Shown: positions 21,655 to 48,982, counted from the stretch's first letter. The stretch is DNA of 64,000 bases from Macrotis lagotis (GCF_037893015.1 NC_133666.1:622213156-622277155); one strand, 5' to 3'. Translations and numbers: made by a program. Notes: generated from the letters alone by a model not told the origin.

Positions 21655-21888
21655 GTAATTTTTTTTTTGGCTAGAGAGCATTTTGTATCACAGCCCTCAA
21701 TGCATTTTTTATGTAATATAGTATATTAGATTTGGTTGATCTGACAACCTGTTGAATTGTCACTTTTAGGTGGACAGGGACAATATTTTTGAAACTCAGT
21801 CAAATCAGATAACAGGAGATGAAGGCTTTTGCTGTCCATATTTCACAGTGGTCTCAGTTATTTTGTTCTTTCTTAAAGAAGATCATGA

Positions 21889-22030
21889 GGTGGCTAGGTG
21901 GCACAGTGGATAGAGCACCGGCCCTGGAGTCAGGAGTACCTGAGTTCAAATCCGACTTCAGACACTTAATAATTACCTAGCTGTGTGACTCTGGGCAAGC
22001 CACTTAACCCCATTGCCTTGCAAAAAAAAA
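21889..22030 (+). mobile_element. Marsupial SINE with target-site duplication
   Basis: Full-length; AAGATCATGA at 21879-21888 recurs directly after the A-tail at 22031-22040. Confidence 0.95.
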
Positions 22031-22299
22031 AAGATCATGACATCAGAGAAGTGATGACATCAGGGAGGTGATGCCAGGACGTGAACAGGAATTGGATTTG
22101 AGGGAGGGGATGCTGTGGTTAAGTCTCCAGCCTCACTGTCTTTGGGAGGGGAGACAGGGGGAGGGTCATGGGGCCTCTAAGTTTGGTGTAGTTCTTCCAG
22201 TCTTGGAGAGGCAGGCCCTGACCTAGGGAAGGCTCCGCGGGGAGGACCTTTGCTCCCTCTACTCTGATTTCTGCCCCAAGTCCCAAGGCAGAGGAATGG

Positions 22300-22725
22300 C
22301 CCTGGAAGGGAACAGGGAGAGCAGGGCAGTGAGGGAACTCCGGGGTTTGTGTATCTCCCTGTCAGGCGGGGTGGGGCCATCCTCCCCGCCCCCCCAGAGG
22401 TGCTGCCCGGGCAGGCCGGGCAAGAGGGGGCTGGGCTGGGCTGGGCTGGGCCGGGGGAGGGAGCGTGTGAATCAGTCCGTGGGGCAAGGAGGCAGGGAGC
22501 GGCTGCGGGGTGGGGTGCGGGTGCGGAGGGGACAGCCTGGGCCGGCACCAGGTCACTGGTCACCTCCGGAGAGCCCTGGGCCCGCACCTGGCCAGGTAAG
22601 GCTTCCCTGGTGTCCCTTCCCTCCGCGCACTGCGGGGGCGGGGCTAGGTCAGGCTGCTGTCCCAGCACCTTGGGGAGAGCCAGGGGGCTCGGGGGTGGTG
22701 GGGGTGGGAGGAAAGGGAGGTGGTG
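22300..22725 (+). promoter_or_regulatory. FAM83H: CpG-island promoter and non-coding exon 1 of FAM83H
   Basis: This G+C-rich island contains a (GGGCT)n run near 22429-22452, with G-quadruplex potential, and a consensus donor GGCCAG/GTAAGG at 22595/22596. The first coding exon of FAM83H begins 8.1 kb downstream with its acceptor only 18 nt before the ATG, so a non-coding first exon is required; this island is the best candidate. The transcription start is not defined by sequence. Confidence 0.6.
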
Positions 22726-22759
22726 AGCCAGCCAGATTCAGACTTTGGAGGGTCTGCTG

Positions 22760-22809
22760 GTGCGTGTGTGTGTGTGTCTGTGTGTGTGTGTGTGTGTCTG
22801 TGTGTCTGT
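22760..22809. repeat. (TG)n microsatellite in FAM83H intron 1
   Basis: TG repeats with three TCTG interruptions, 165 bp downstream of the proposed exon 1 donor. Confidence 0.95.
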
Positions 22810-23779
22810 CTTCAAGTGCTCTAGGCTCAGTGGGGAATCTGGGCTATGAGATTTGCCTTCTAACAACATGAGTCCCTCTGGGTGTGTCTGTGAAAGTGAG
22901 TGTTAAGAGACAGGTCTATGGGGGGCTGGGTTTTGGGGGGACACCCTGGCCTGGATCCCTACCTTACTAGCTTTTTCCTGCCTGACTTACTTTTTTTGGG
23001 GAGTTATAGCTTAGGACAGCTTTGGGGACTCAGTCCCTTATTAATGCCCCCATTCTCCTTCATTCCCCCCCACCTACTTCCTTGGCAGGTCTGCCCTTTT
23101 CTCAGACCTCCTCCAGCCTGCCTGGTCCATAGGAGGTGGAGAGGGGAATTGGTGTCCCTGGAAGGGGGGGCCCCAAGATCAGAGTGAGGTCAGAATGATC
23201 TGGGATCTGGGAATCGGGCCCTGGGCAGGTTTGGGCGAGGCGAGCTTTGGGGAGGAGGACTTAGTGACTCCCTGCTCTCCTTTCCTGGGGCCAGGGAAGC
23301 AATTCCAGCGTTGTGGTACTGGGAGGAGCCTTGGGGGGTCAGGGAGTGTAATCCCCTCTCTTTGAACCTAGAAGGAAACTGAGGCCTAAGGTGGCATGAG
23401 TGCCAGGTGGGGTGGGGGAGGTGGAAAGCACCTGGGGACAATACTTGCTCTGGGGAATTCGAAAAATGGGTTGCCAAATTGAGACTAGAATGGGGTCTTC
23501 TGATTGTAAGGACTGGGGGCAGTTATCGTCTCCAGTCAACTAAAGTTAACTGGTGGCTTTGGTTCCCTTTATGTCTGGTGACCCCATTTCCTCTCTATGG
23601 CCCTTAAGTTCTTTCTGAGTTCTACTGCTTGTCTGGGACTTACTTTCAATGGCCTCAACAACCAAGTTAAATAATCCTTTGTTTCCTCTCTGTGCTCCCC
23701 CCCCCCCCAATCTGAACTGATTTCCTATTTGAGCTCTCATTGGGCCCTACTCATAGGGCCCAACTTCCCTTCTATGGAT

Positions 23780-24905
23780 TCATTTTTTTTTCTGTGAATC
23801 CTTCTGGAAAATCTGCTGCCCCACTTCCTATCAGTCCTGATTCCTATCTCTGCCCCTCTAGCCTAGTTAAACTCCCCTATTTCCTATCTGTCCTCTATAT
23901 CCTCTTTTTTCTTGCCTGTGCCCCTATTTCCTATATAAACACCACCACTTCATGTCTATGCCCTCTATATCCAAAACATTTCTGCTTCCTGTCTGTTCCC
24001 CCATTTCATATACAAACACCCCCACTAACTGTTTGTACCCCATTTTCTATAAAACACTCCTACTTCCTGTCTCTACTCCCCATTTTTTCTATTCCCTATT
24101 TTTATATAAATACCCCTATCTCCTGTCTATGCCCCTTATTTCCTATGTAACACCCCTCCTTCCTGACTGTGCTCCCTTTCCTATATACTTTGTCTCCTAC
24201 ATCCTAGTTAAACCCTCCTACATACTGCCTGTGCCCCAAAAACCTCTACTTCCTGTCTTCTCTCCATATCTATGTAAAACACCTCTATTTCCTGCCTGTG
24301 TCCTCCATTTCCTATATAAGCACCTCAACTTCCTATCTGTGTCCTCTACATTCTAGTTAAATTCCCCAACTTCTTGTCTGCCCCACTTCCTATTTAAGTA
24401 CCACAATTTCCTTTCAGCCCCCCATTTCCTATATAAACACCCCCTACTTCCTGTCTGTATCCCCTATATCCTAGTTAAACTCCCCACCTGCCTGCCCCCA
24501 TTTCCTATAAATACCCCTACTTCCTGTCTGGGCCCTCTGTATCCTAGTTAAGTTCCCCAACTTCCTATCTCCCCCATTTCCTATGCAAAACACCCCTACT
24601 TCCCGCCTGTGCCCACCATTTCCTTTGTAAAGGCTCTATTTCCTGTCTGTATTCTTTTTTTTTAGTTTTTGCAAGGCAAATGGGGTTAAGTGACTTGCCC
24701 AAGGCCACACAGCTAGGTAATTATTAAATGTCTGAGACCAGATTTGAACCCAGGTACTCCTGACTCCAGGGCCGGTGCTTTATCCACTACGCCACCTAGC
24801 CGCCCCCTGTCTGTATTCTTTATGTCCCATATGAACCCCTGCTTCCTGTCCTTTCCCTCAACTCCCCAATATCCTAGATAAATACCCCTGCTTCCCGCCT
24901 GAGTC
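23780..24905 (+). repeat. Degenerate minisatellite, about 60-bp pyrimidine-rich unit
   Basis: Phrases TTTCCTATATAAACACCCC, CTACTTCCTGTCTGTGCCC and TATCCTAGTTAAACTCCCC alternate for 1.1 kb, at least 15 times with drift. The plus strand is C/T/A-rich with little G. A SINE at 24658-24805 interrupts the array. Open frames at 23740-24356 are products of this repeat. Confidence 0.85.
24658..24805 (-). mobile_element. Young marsupial SINE inside the minisatellite, 16-bp duplication
   Basis: CCTGTCTGTATTCTTT at 24642-24657 is repeated exactly at 24806-24821. It is close in sequence to the copies at 26.1, 34.1 and 60.3 kb (shared GAACCCAGGTACTCCTGA or near variants). Confidence 0.97.
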
Positions 24906-25036
24906 TACTTCTTCTACTGTAGCGCCTTGCCATTAGGACAGTTTGAAGCGGCAGTACTTGACTTGCTTTGTATCATGGACCCTTTGGCTCTCTCTTCACC
25001 TGTGACTACTCTCTCAGAACATTTTTTTTTTCTTTT

Positions 25037-25450
25037 GAAGATTTTATTTATTTTGAGTTTTACAATTTTCCCCCTAATCTTACTCCCCTCCCTCCACCCC
25101 CCCCACAGAAGACAATTTGCCAGTCTTTACATTGTTTCCATGGTATACATTGATCCAAATTGAGTGTGATGAGAGAGAAATCATATCCTTAAGGAAGAAA
25201 CATAAAGTATAAGAGATAGCAGAATTACATAATAATATAATGGTCTTTTTTTTTTTAAATTAAAGGTAATATTCCTTGGTCTTTTTTCAAACTCCATAGT
25301 TCTTTCTCTGGATACAGATGGTACTCTCCATTGCAGATAGCCCCAAATTGTCCCTGATTGTTGCACTGATGGAATGAGCGAGTCCATCAAGTTGATCATT
25401 GCCCCAATGTTGCTGTTAGGGTGTACAGTGTTTTTCTGGTTTCTGAGAAC
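25037..25450 (-). mobile_element. Non-LTR retrotransposon 3' end (marsupial LINE)
   Basis: On the minus strand: GTACACCCTAACAGCAACAT, GATCAACTTGATGGACTCGC, ATGGAGAGTACCATCTGTAT, ending ACTCAAAATAAATAAAATCT. The small open frame at 25181-25498 is its relic. Confidence 0.7.
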
Positions 25451-25773
25451 ATTTTCAAATGAATTTAATAAAGTATATATAGTTTTAGAGGAAACCAATA
25501 ATTATATTATAGTTATTGTTTTTTTTTTAATTTTGCAGTCTCCTGATTGAGAACCCCTGTTCTTGATGGAGTGCTTCTTATAGATGCTATGTATGTCCAT
25601 AAAGTTTAGAGGGCCATGATTATGATGGCTAAAGGTCAGGGAAGATAGGAGCCTGGGATTGAGAGTCAAAGACCAGATGTTTGGGGCTGACTGGAAGGTC
25701 ATAGTTTATTGGGTTAGAGTGGATGACTGGAGGTGGAGGTTGATATTAAAGGCCTTGAGTCTTAGGACTTTTA

Positions 25774-25834
<61 letters not shown>
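25774..25834. repeat. (TC)n microsatellite
   Basis: About 29 CT units followed by a C-rich run. Confidence 0.97.
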
Positions 25835-26094
25835 CCCCTCCTCTTTCTCCCCCACCCCACTAGATCATTAGCTCACAGGGATCTTGGATTTGGGAGATTA
25901 TCTGCTCCTAGAGTCTCAGAACTGAAAGGATCCTGAGGCCTCAATGGAGCCATCTTCTTTCTATGCTAGCATACCTTCTAAGACATCATTTGACAGCTCC
26001 CTCATTAGAGAGTGAAAGTGAGTTGCCCAAGGTCCCACAGAAGGAAATAACTGAACCAGGCCATGATACTTCCAGGGTCCCTCCATTTGAATTT

Positions 26095-26250
26095 TTCTTT
26101 TTTTAGTTTTTTTTGCAAGGCAAATGGGGTTAAGTGGCTTGCCCAAGGCCACACAGCTAGGTAATTATTAAATGTCTGAGACCCGATTTGAACCCAGGCA
26201 CTCCTGACTCCAGGGCCGGTGCTTTATCCACTGCGCCACCTAGCTGCCCC
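26095..26250 (-). mobile_element. Young marsupial SINE with target-site duplication
   Basis: CCATTTGAATTT at 26083-26094 recurs at 26249-26260. Confidence 0.95.
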
Positions 26251-27472
26251 ATTTGAATTTGAGGGGCACATGAGAACCATAGAACTATCTCTGAGGCTAT
26301 TCTGCACACAGAGAATCAGAGAATGTAGCTTTGGTAGAATGTGAGTCCCTTGAAGTCAGGGACTAATTCATTTTGGTTTTGTACCCAAGCCTGCCAAGTT
26401 TAAAGTAAAATGCTTATTGATTGACCGAATGATTCACAGACCTCATGTGGTCAGTTGTGGCTGTGGCCTTGCCTATTTTAGGGGTTTTGTGATTTCAGTA
26501 GAATTAGGGGTCTCCCCTGGATTTAGGGCTTGAGTAGACCCCACCATAGGAGGGAGATAGTTGGCCTTACCTATTCTTCAGAGGGTACCTGGCTGTATCT
26601 TAAATCTCTAAACTGCTTTTTAGGATTTTTCTTCTTATCTGAATTGAATCCCTGCTGGTTTTGCTTCAATCATGTCTTATGGCCCATATGCCAGGAAGGA
26701 TGGCCTAGACCCAGGGAACCTAAAGGGTTAAAAACTTTGCTTGTCAGAATTGGGAGACCAGGGCTCCTTAGTACTCAATCAGGTCAAACTACTTGAATGA
26801 GGAGGCTTGTCTTTTCCTGGAGGTTACTAGGGTTGAGGGCAGGTATCCAAGAGGCTATCGGTAAAGAAAAGCTTGGAGGTGGATGGAGGGCAGAAACAGT
26901 GAATGAAAGAAGGTTAAGTTCTTGAGAAATAGAAATAACTGGGATTGGATGAGAATATTTGAGGGAAAAAAAAGGATTTTTAAAGGGTGATGAGATGAGA
27001 GATGGGGCTGAGGGAAAAGGAAGAAGATGGTGAGAGAAGGAGATTGGGGGGAATGTGGACAGCAGAGGGAGAATGAGGATTATAAGATAAATAGGGAGGG
27101 AGAGAATGGATTATGTGATGGAATAAGAGACATTAAAGGTAGGTAGCATAGAATAGGGATAAGAAATGGGTTGAGAGAAAGTGAGAATCATGGAAGAATC
27201 AGAGTATCAGAAGTTGAAGGAGACCTTGAGCATGAATCCCCTCTACCCAATCCTCTGTAAATCTTTGGTACTTCATCTGTCAGATAAGGCTTGGACTAAA
27301 TATGTAAGGTCATGCAAGGTTCTTTCAAAAGATAATGTTTTATGATTCTATGAGGTTAATCAGAGAAATGAAGGGCCTGGGGAAGAATGACAAGTCTAGG
27401 GAGGGTGAACATATGGGGGGCACATTCCAGGAGGATCAAGCTCAAATCCAAAGTGAAAGAAAACATAAACAG

Positions 27473-27925
27473 TTAGTTCTGCTTACACTTGTAGACATTT
27501 GAGATCCATTGAGTGTCATATTTCTCCGTTTCTAGATGGGGAAGGGAGACCTCACTATACATCCCAGGGCTTTTCTCATCCCTTGGTGGTAAAGAGATGT
27601 CTTTGACTTTTTCAGTTGTGGGGAAGCCAGTAAAGGAGATCTGTTTGGAGTATATCATCCCAAAATGGTACCAATTTTTGAATCTTATTTTAAGCCATTC
27701 CCTGTACCATGCCCCTTTTCCAACATATCTAGGCAAATTCTGCCTGTGATTCTTGTAAAGGGGATATCCAAATTCCTGGTCATCAGGGCTGGAAAGGTGA
27801 TAGTAATTTTTCTTTTTTGGAACAGAGAGCTTTAACTGCAGAGGTTTTTGGGGGTGGTGACTGTAGAGTTTTTGAGTGCCAATGTAGGGTAGGATAATAG
27901 TGAAGTCAAGGAATAAATTGGGTCT
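27473..27925 (-). CDS. Unrecognised coding-like segment in FAM83H intron 1
   Basis: The minus strand is open for 150 codons from 27925 to TAA at 27475-27473, without simple repeats. The peptide is non-repetitive and rich in Tyr, Trp, Lys and Pro: KKKNYYHLSSPDDQEFGYPL, VGKGAWYREWLKIRFKNWYH, EKYDTQWISNVYKCKQN. There is no ATG near its start; possible acceptors (CTCTACAG near 27862, CTCTGCAG near 27837) would make it a terminal exon. I recognise no family and see no clear poly(A) signal. It could be a terminal exon of a minus-strand gene, an old processed copy, or chance. Confidence 0.3.
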   Translation of the reverse strand, partial: RPNLFLDFTIILPYIGTQKLYSHHPQKPLQLKLSVPKKKNYYHLSSPDDQEFGYPLYKNHRQNLPRYVGKGAWYREWLKIRFKNWYHFGMIYSKQISFTGFPTTEKVKDISLPPRDEKSPGMYSEVSLPHLETEKYDTQWISNVYKCKQN

Positions 27926-28439
27926 TTAGTGGGGTAACTTAAATTTTCAAGAATTCAGTAAAAATGTATTTGTTTTTTCTTTGCTTTTTTTTTCATTTTT
28001 ATTTTTCCTGCAATAGAAAGAGCTGGCCTGAGAGCCAGGAAGATAAGTGTACAAATCCTGCCTTTTGAAATGTACTGACCATGTGACTTTGGGCAAGTCA
28101 CTTACTTTCTCAGTGCTCTAGGCAACTCTTTAAGATTGAAAATTGCAGAACTGGTGTTGACCTGCATTGTAGAGGGAGTTTCCTCATTTGACATCTACTT
28201 ATGCCAATGAAATCATGGATCCAGTTCTTATCCTCATTTTTTTCTACAGATTTAAAAAAAATGAAAAGAAAACCCGTTTTCTAGTTGGTACTTGAATGTA
28301 GCATGTAAGAAACTTTGTTTAACCAAGAGGGAAGGAAGGAAAGGAAGTAAATAGCATGTATTATGTACTTAATTATATGTGCTTGTTACTATACTTAACA
28401 CTTTTACAAATATTGTCTCATTTAATCATCACAAGCAAC

Positions 28440-28616
28440 TCCATAAGGTAGGTGCAATTGTCACCCCCATTTTACAGTTGTGGAAACTGAGACAAATGAG
28501 TTTAAGTGACTTGTGCATGGTCACAGGGTTAGTAAGTATATGAGGTTAGATTTGAACTCGAGTCTTCCTGACTCCAGTTCCAGCACTGTAGCCACTATAC
28601 CACCCAACTACCGCAT
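28440..28616 (-). mobile_element. Old THER1/MIR-type SINE
   Basis: CCCCCATTTTACAGTTGTGG, AACTGAGACAAATGAG, TCTTCCTGACTCCAGTTCCA; diverged. Confidence 0.7.
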
Positions 28617-28990
28617 GATATGCCAGTGGTTTGTCTGTCAAAATGTCAGTCCCCCTCAGAGGTGGAGTGTCCTGTAAAGAGCCCTGGATTTTAGTCCTGA
28701 ACTTGGAGTTATGCCACTAGACTTCTGAGATCCTGGGCAAGTTCTCTGTCTCAAATGTCCCTGTCTATAAAATGAGGGAATTGATCTCTAGATTAAATGA
28801 CTCCTAACATCCTAATATCCTGAATGGGTGACTGCTTGGCTATGGGGAGGTCTACCTATGTATGACTAACGTGTCCATGGATCTCCCCAGAAAAAGTACT
28901 TCTGTTCAGTGTAGGATGTGACTTGTAGGATGGGAGAGGGAGGATAATTAGGGTCTTGAGGAGGTAAATTTGGGACCTTTGGGGAGTAGC

Positions 28991-28993
<3 letters not shown>

Positions 28994-29028
<35 letters not shown>
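28994..29028. repeat. (TG)n microsatellite
   Basis: About 17 TG units; a shorter (TG)9 tract follows at 29377-29395. Confidence 0.95.
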
Positions 29029-29766
29029 AAACATCATAAGATCCAAGATGTAGAGCTGTGTGAGAGTGTAGTCAGAGGTCACATAGTCTAACTTATCTCA
29101 TTTCATGGGTGAGGAGACTGAGGTCCTAAGGTGAAGTGACTTGCCCAAGATCTCATAGGTAGAGGCAGAGTCACAATTTAAACTCAGGTCTTTTGAACCC
29201 ATATGTCATTCTCTCCCTCCCACAACTCCCAGGATTTCAGAGTCAAGGTATAAGGAGAAACATTTTTCATTCTTAAGTATGTATGTTTGGTGAGTGGAGA
29301 TAACAATAAGGTCAAGCAGAAAGGACATTAGGGTGTTACTGTATGTAGAACTTCAAGAAAGTAATATCAGCAGGTCTGTGTGTGTGTGTGTGTGTAGGGT
29401 AGTATGTGTGTAATCTGAGGGGAAAGTGTGGGTATATATGTTGGTATGATTTTAGATGGTTAACAAGAGGATTCTCTTTTTTAAGGGAGGGTCTAGTGAA
29501 ACAGTTTGAGTTTTGTGTGTGTGTGTAATTTCAGAGGATGACAATGGCATATGGGTGTTTGCAATTTCTGGGATAACAATAGCAAATTCTGTTTATGAGA
29601 AATGGGGTAGGGTGGAAGGAATAATATATGGGTTCAAGTAGTAATGGTGGTGGTGATGGTGTGGATGTATTTGGGTCGGGTATAAATGGGAAAGTAACTG
29701 GTCTCCAGCTGATAGTAAGGCTTTGATTCTTAACGGTCTTGGGCTTCTCCACTCCAGGTTTTCCAG

Positions 29767-29820
29767 CTGCCTCTATTGAGGGGGTGTGGCTGAGACCTCC
29801 CCCTACCTCTCCCCGCCCAG
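29767..29820 (+). other. Possible alternative 5' UTR exon of FAM83H
   Basis: A 54-nt segment lies between acceptor TTTTCCAG and donor CGCCCAG/GTAAAG. It sits in a GC-box-rich patch (CCGCCC, GGCGGGGCC; 29800-29910) 0.9 kb before the coding exon. It has no ATG. It could equally be part of an enhancer or alternative promoter. Confidence 0.25.
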
Positions 29821-30743
29821 GTAAAGGCAACCTGGGGTTCCTGGTCTCCGCCCCTGGAGCTGCTCAGGCCCTGCCCCTCTCTGGGAGATGATCCATAGAG
29901 GCGGGGCCTGGGTGTCGCCTGATGCAATATCCCTGTTCCCCTCCAGGCTGGGTGGAGGCACCTCAGGCCTGGACACCTGGGTTATTTGCTTTCCTCTTAA
30001 GTTAGTGAGAACTCATCCCAGATCAGGTCTTTGGGGCTTAGACCCTTGGCCATAGTGGATTTTGAGGGGCTCATGTTGGGGGGGGTGTTCTGGGTCCTTT
30101 CCCCTTTGCAACAGAAATAATAGGGGCATTATGGTTTGGGGTCTTGAATTTTTAGATAGACATGATCATGAAGGGAGCTAAGGATAGTAGAGAAGAGGGG
30201 GTTCCCTATACCATTTTGAACCTCAGTTTCTTTATAAAATTGAGAGACTTAAACTACATTATTTCAAAGGTGCTCCAAGTCCTATATAGCTGGGGTCCTG
30301 ATCCCCTGGCTATAAGGAATAATAGGAGATCTCAGAAGGCTACTGGTGGGTCTGACCTACCAGTCATAAGGTGGGTTTCCTTGTTCCCACAGAATCAGAA
30401 ATATTTCATGTCCTCCGTCTTCAGGGACAGCCCATCCATCTAATGCTTGTGTCTGGCTTTCCCAGGAGCCATGACCTCTGGGGGGGCTTCTCAGGAATGT
30501 AGCCCATCTCTCCACCCATATATGGGCATGTGGATGTCTGTGTCTGCTAGATGTATGGTGTTCTGAAGCAGACTCTGTATGTAGGACTGTATGTGAGGAT
30601 GTAATCATCCTAGGAAGGGATGCATTCTGTAGATGGGTCTGGGCAGGTGTGGCCTGCGCCTTCTTAAGTTTGAAGGACAGGTCACTGCTCTCCTTTTGTG
30701 ACACCTCTTTCCCCTTCTATTGTAGCTCCCTGGCCCAATTGCC

Positions 30744-46075
<15,332 letters not shown>

Positions 46076-46902
46076 TCCAACACCCTGGCAATCTTTCCTG
46101 CCCAGAGTGTCACTATCACTGACTCATGTTACATGCTCAACTCCATTGTGGGTCTGATGACCAAGCCAGATGCCAAATCTCTAAACAGGGTGGGATGAAA
46201 AAGGGTGGGGAGAGGGTGCATATATTCTGAAGAGCAGGATGTTCCCTTGGGCTTCTGAGGGATATCATTGCCCAGGGGTGGAGGACCATCCCCATCTTTA
46301 ATGTGCTCAGAAATCCAGTGCACCTGGGCACACCCAGTCCCCACACAATGATGTGCTACTACTTTGTCTGCCTTTGGAATGTGAGCTTTACCTTTCTGGA
46401 GGATTATTCCCATCTTCCCATCTAATTATATTGATCTGGGTATCCATCCATTCATTTTCTATATCCTCCTTTATTCCAAAGGCCCTTACCTTCAATTAGA
46501 AGGTGTATGCTGCACCTTCTACTGACACATAGTCTTGTACTTAACTGCCTATCCCTTCTTTCACTGATCTGCTTAAGTATCTGCCTATCCCTCTCTCTCT
46601 TCTCAGTCTGTTAGTACATCTCTCAGGCTGAGGAATTTGGAAGTTACAAATCCTCACTTGAACAGAACTTTACAGTTTATGAAGAGTATTCTCACACTAT
46701 CTCATTGGATCCTTCTGAGGGATTCCATAATGACCTGAGGTATTTTTACAGATGAGGAAAGAAGCTGGGAGAAGTAACTTGTTCCAGATTATATAGCCAG
46801 GGAACTGTGGAGTTGGAAGAAGAGACCATATTTCTTGGCTCCTTGTCTAGTGTTCTTTTTCACTATACCAAGTGGCCTCTCTAACAGAGATGGGATGGAC
46901 AA

Positions 46903-46904
46903 TC

Positions 46905-46943
<39 letters not shown>
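46903..46943. repeat. (GT)n microsatellite in FAM83H 3' UTR
   Basis: About 20 GT units with one GC interruption at the end, upstream of the poly(A) signal and therefore probably transcribed. Confidence 0.95.
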
Positions 46944-46945
<2 letters not shown>

Positions 46946-47352
46946 ACACCATGCCTTCTCCCAGGAGAGGTCTTGGGATAAGAGAGAACCCTATCTGTAG
47001 CATTTACAAAGTCTTCCCAGCACTGGGTACTGTGTCTTATATTCAATAGGCACTTAATAAAAGCTGGCTGATTTGTAGGTTGGATGAGGTGGAATCCTGG
47101 GGGATTATGGGTTCTGTTTGGGTTTCTAGAAAAGAGGGGCACTGCTATCTGAGGTTCTGAGTTAGCATCTCTCCTATTCTTAGATGGATGCATGTCTCTT
47201 TGGGTGTTGAAGAGGGACACCCATGATGATGGACAAAAGGTGCTGGGAATGTTCCCGCTGGGGAGGGGCTGGCACAGACTCAGTATCTGTGTCTTCGACC
47301 CTCTGCAGGGGATGAGAGTGGGAGGGACGAGGGAAGACTAATTTGCTGCATC

Positions 47353-47358
47353 AATAAA
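47353..47358 (+). terminator. FAM83H: FAM83H poly(A) signal
   Basis: AATAAA is followed about 25 nt on by GGCTTTGATTGTCTTGGATTTGTC, a GU-rich downstream element. This gives a 3' UTR of about 1.3 kb. An earlier AATAAA at 47056 is a possible alternative, but it lies in an L2-like tail. Confidence 0.7.
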
Positions 47359-48697
47359 TTAGACTTGAATTTATTAAACCTGGCTTTGATTGTCTTGGAT
47401 TTGTCTTAGATTCTTCACAACTTCACAAACATCTTGTCAGAAATGTCTTAGGAGGAGAGGGTTAAATAGAAATGCTGAGATGGAATCAGTCTGGGATTCC
47501 TATGACACATGAGATGAATCATACATTAGACCAATGTTAGTACCTGTGTGGGCCTGTATCTCATTCCCAAAGGTATGTGCAGGATGTGGGCAGGGCCGAC
47601 TGAAGGAGAAAGGTGTGAGGAAGCCAGGGAGCTCAGGGACCAGAGATCAATGACAGACTATAGGAGATCTCTTGTCATGTTACTTCCCACCTTTTCTCTT
47701 CAGTTATTTACTGTCAAGAAGAACCCTTCCTTAGAGACCTCAGTGGGCTCCATACCTGCCTGAACTAACCAGATGTCTTAGCCTTCAGCCTGAAGGAAAT
47801 TCTTTGCTTTTGAGGTAGGAGACCAGGGAGTGACTGCACCCTAGGAATCAGTGCCTTTTTCTTAGGGGACCAAGGAAGAGATGAGACCCTGGTAAGAGAA
47901 TGAGGGTTTAAGTGGGAGTGAGCCTGACAGGGTCCCTCCCAGAAGTCACACAGATCCTGACTTCCACCACCATTTTTCTTTGTGTCTTCTATTATGGGGT
48001 TGGTGGATATGAAAGATTCTGTTGTCCTGAACCTATGGCCCTTTCATCACCCACTGCTCCCTCCTCAGCATTCACCTGGATAGGGCTGGGGGCCCAAACA
48101 TAGGGTGTACCCAGTTTGGGATAAGGAAACCTTTGGTGTGGGCTGCTCTGCCAGGTAGCAAAGAGGAGGAAGGAGTTGCTTCTTTTGAAACCAGCCCTGA
48201 AATGCTGCCTTAATTACCTCTCTGCCACCCAAGAACTATAAAAGCCACTGCTTTGGAAAAGCTATTTCCAGGGTCAGAGGTCAGCCAGCTCTAGTGAAAA
48301 TACCAGAAAAAGACAGTCCAGTCTTAGCACAGTTGGTCCTCCCCCCACTTTATTCCAACTTTCAACCATTCAGGCCATTTAATGGGGAAGGTAAGGTGTC
48401 TGTATGTCATACTGTCTCAAGGAAGTATTGTGGTTTTTGACATTCCTAGACTTTCAGATGCCTGGTGAACTACACCCTCTTGCACAACAAATGTCCTAGT
48501 TGGTATCCCACTGATACTGTAGGGCTGAGGTCCAGCCTCAAGATTCAGTAGTCCCTTGGAGTCAGAAACCTTGAGCCTGTCCTAAGACACACATTATTGC
48601 ATATGGGCAAAAACAAAAAATAAGTAAAAACATGGTCATGATATATGGAATCATGCAATCCTTCCAAGAGACACATGGTCAGACAAAGACTGTCACT

Positions 48698-48850
48698 TGG
48701 GGCAGCTACGTGGTACAGTGGATAGAGCACTGGCCCTGGAGTCAGGAGGACCTGAGTTCAAATCCAGCCTCAGAGACTTAATAATTGCCTAACTGTGTGA
48801 CCATGGGCACATTTAACCCCAGTGCCTTAAATTAAAATAAAATTAATAAA
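48698..48850 (+). mobile_element. Marsupial SINE between FAM83H and MAPK15 3' ends
   Basis: GGGGCAGCTACGTGGTACAG to CCCCAGTGCCTTAAATT; full-length. Confidence 0.93.
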
Positions 48851-48976
48851 AAAGAATATTAAAAAAAGACTCGTAGAGACACATAGTCCTGGACTGAGGG
48901 AAGGAAGAGGAAAGTCATGAGGGAGCTCAACTCCCTATGCTGGAGGAATACCAAAACCATACAGAAAATCAGAGAC

Positions 48977-48982
48977 TTTATT
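48977..48982 (-). terminator. MAPK15: MAPK15 poly(A) signal
   Basis: TTTATT on the plus strand reads AATAAA on the minus strand, about 300 nt after the MAPK15 stop. A plus-oriented SINE (48698-48850) separates it from the FAM83H 3' end. Confidence 0.65.

Noticed and set aside
22177..22871. Open frames of 191 and 163 aa around the FAM83H promoter
   Set aside because: G/C-rich and GT-repeat driven; one ends in a (TG)n-encoded Cys/Val run. FAM83H begins with MARRSQ at 30744.
23740..24356. Two plus-strand open frames of about 135 aa
   Set aside because: Produced by the pyrimidine-rich minisatellite; the peptide is the repeat translated.
23780..24905. CRISPR-like array
   Set aside because: Units are degenerate and lack invariant repeats with unique spacers, and the genome is vertebrate.
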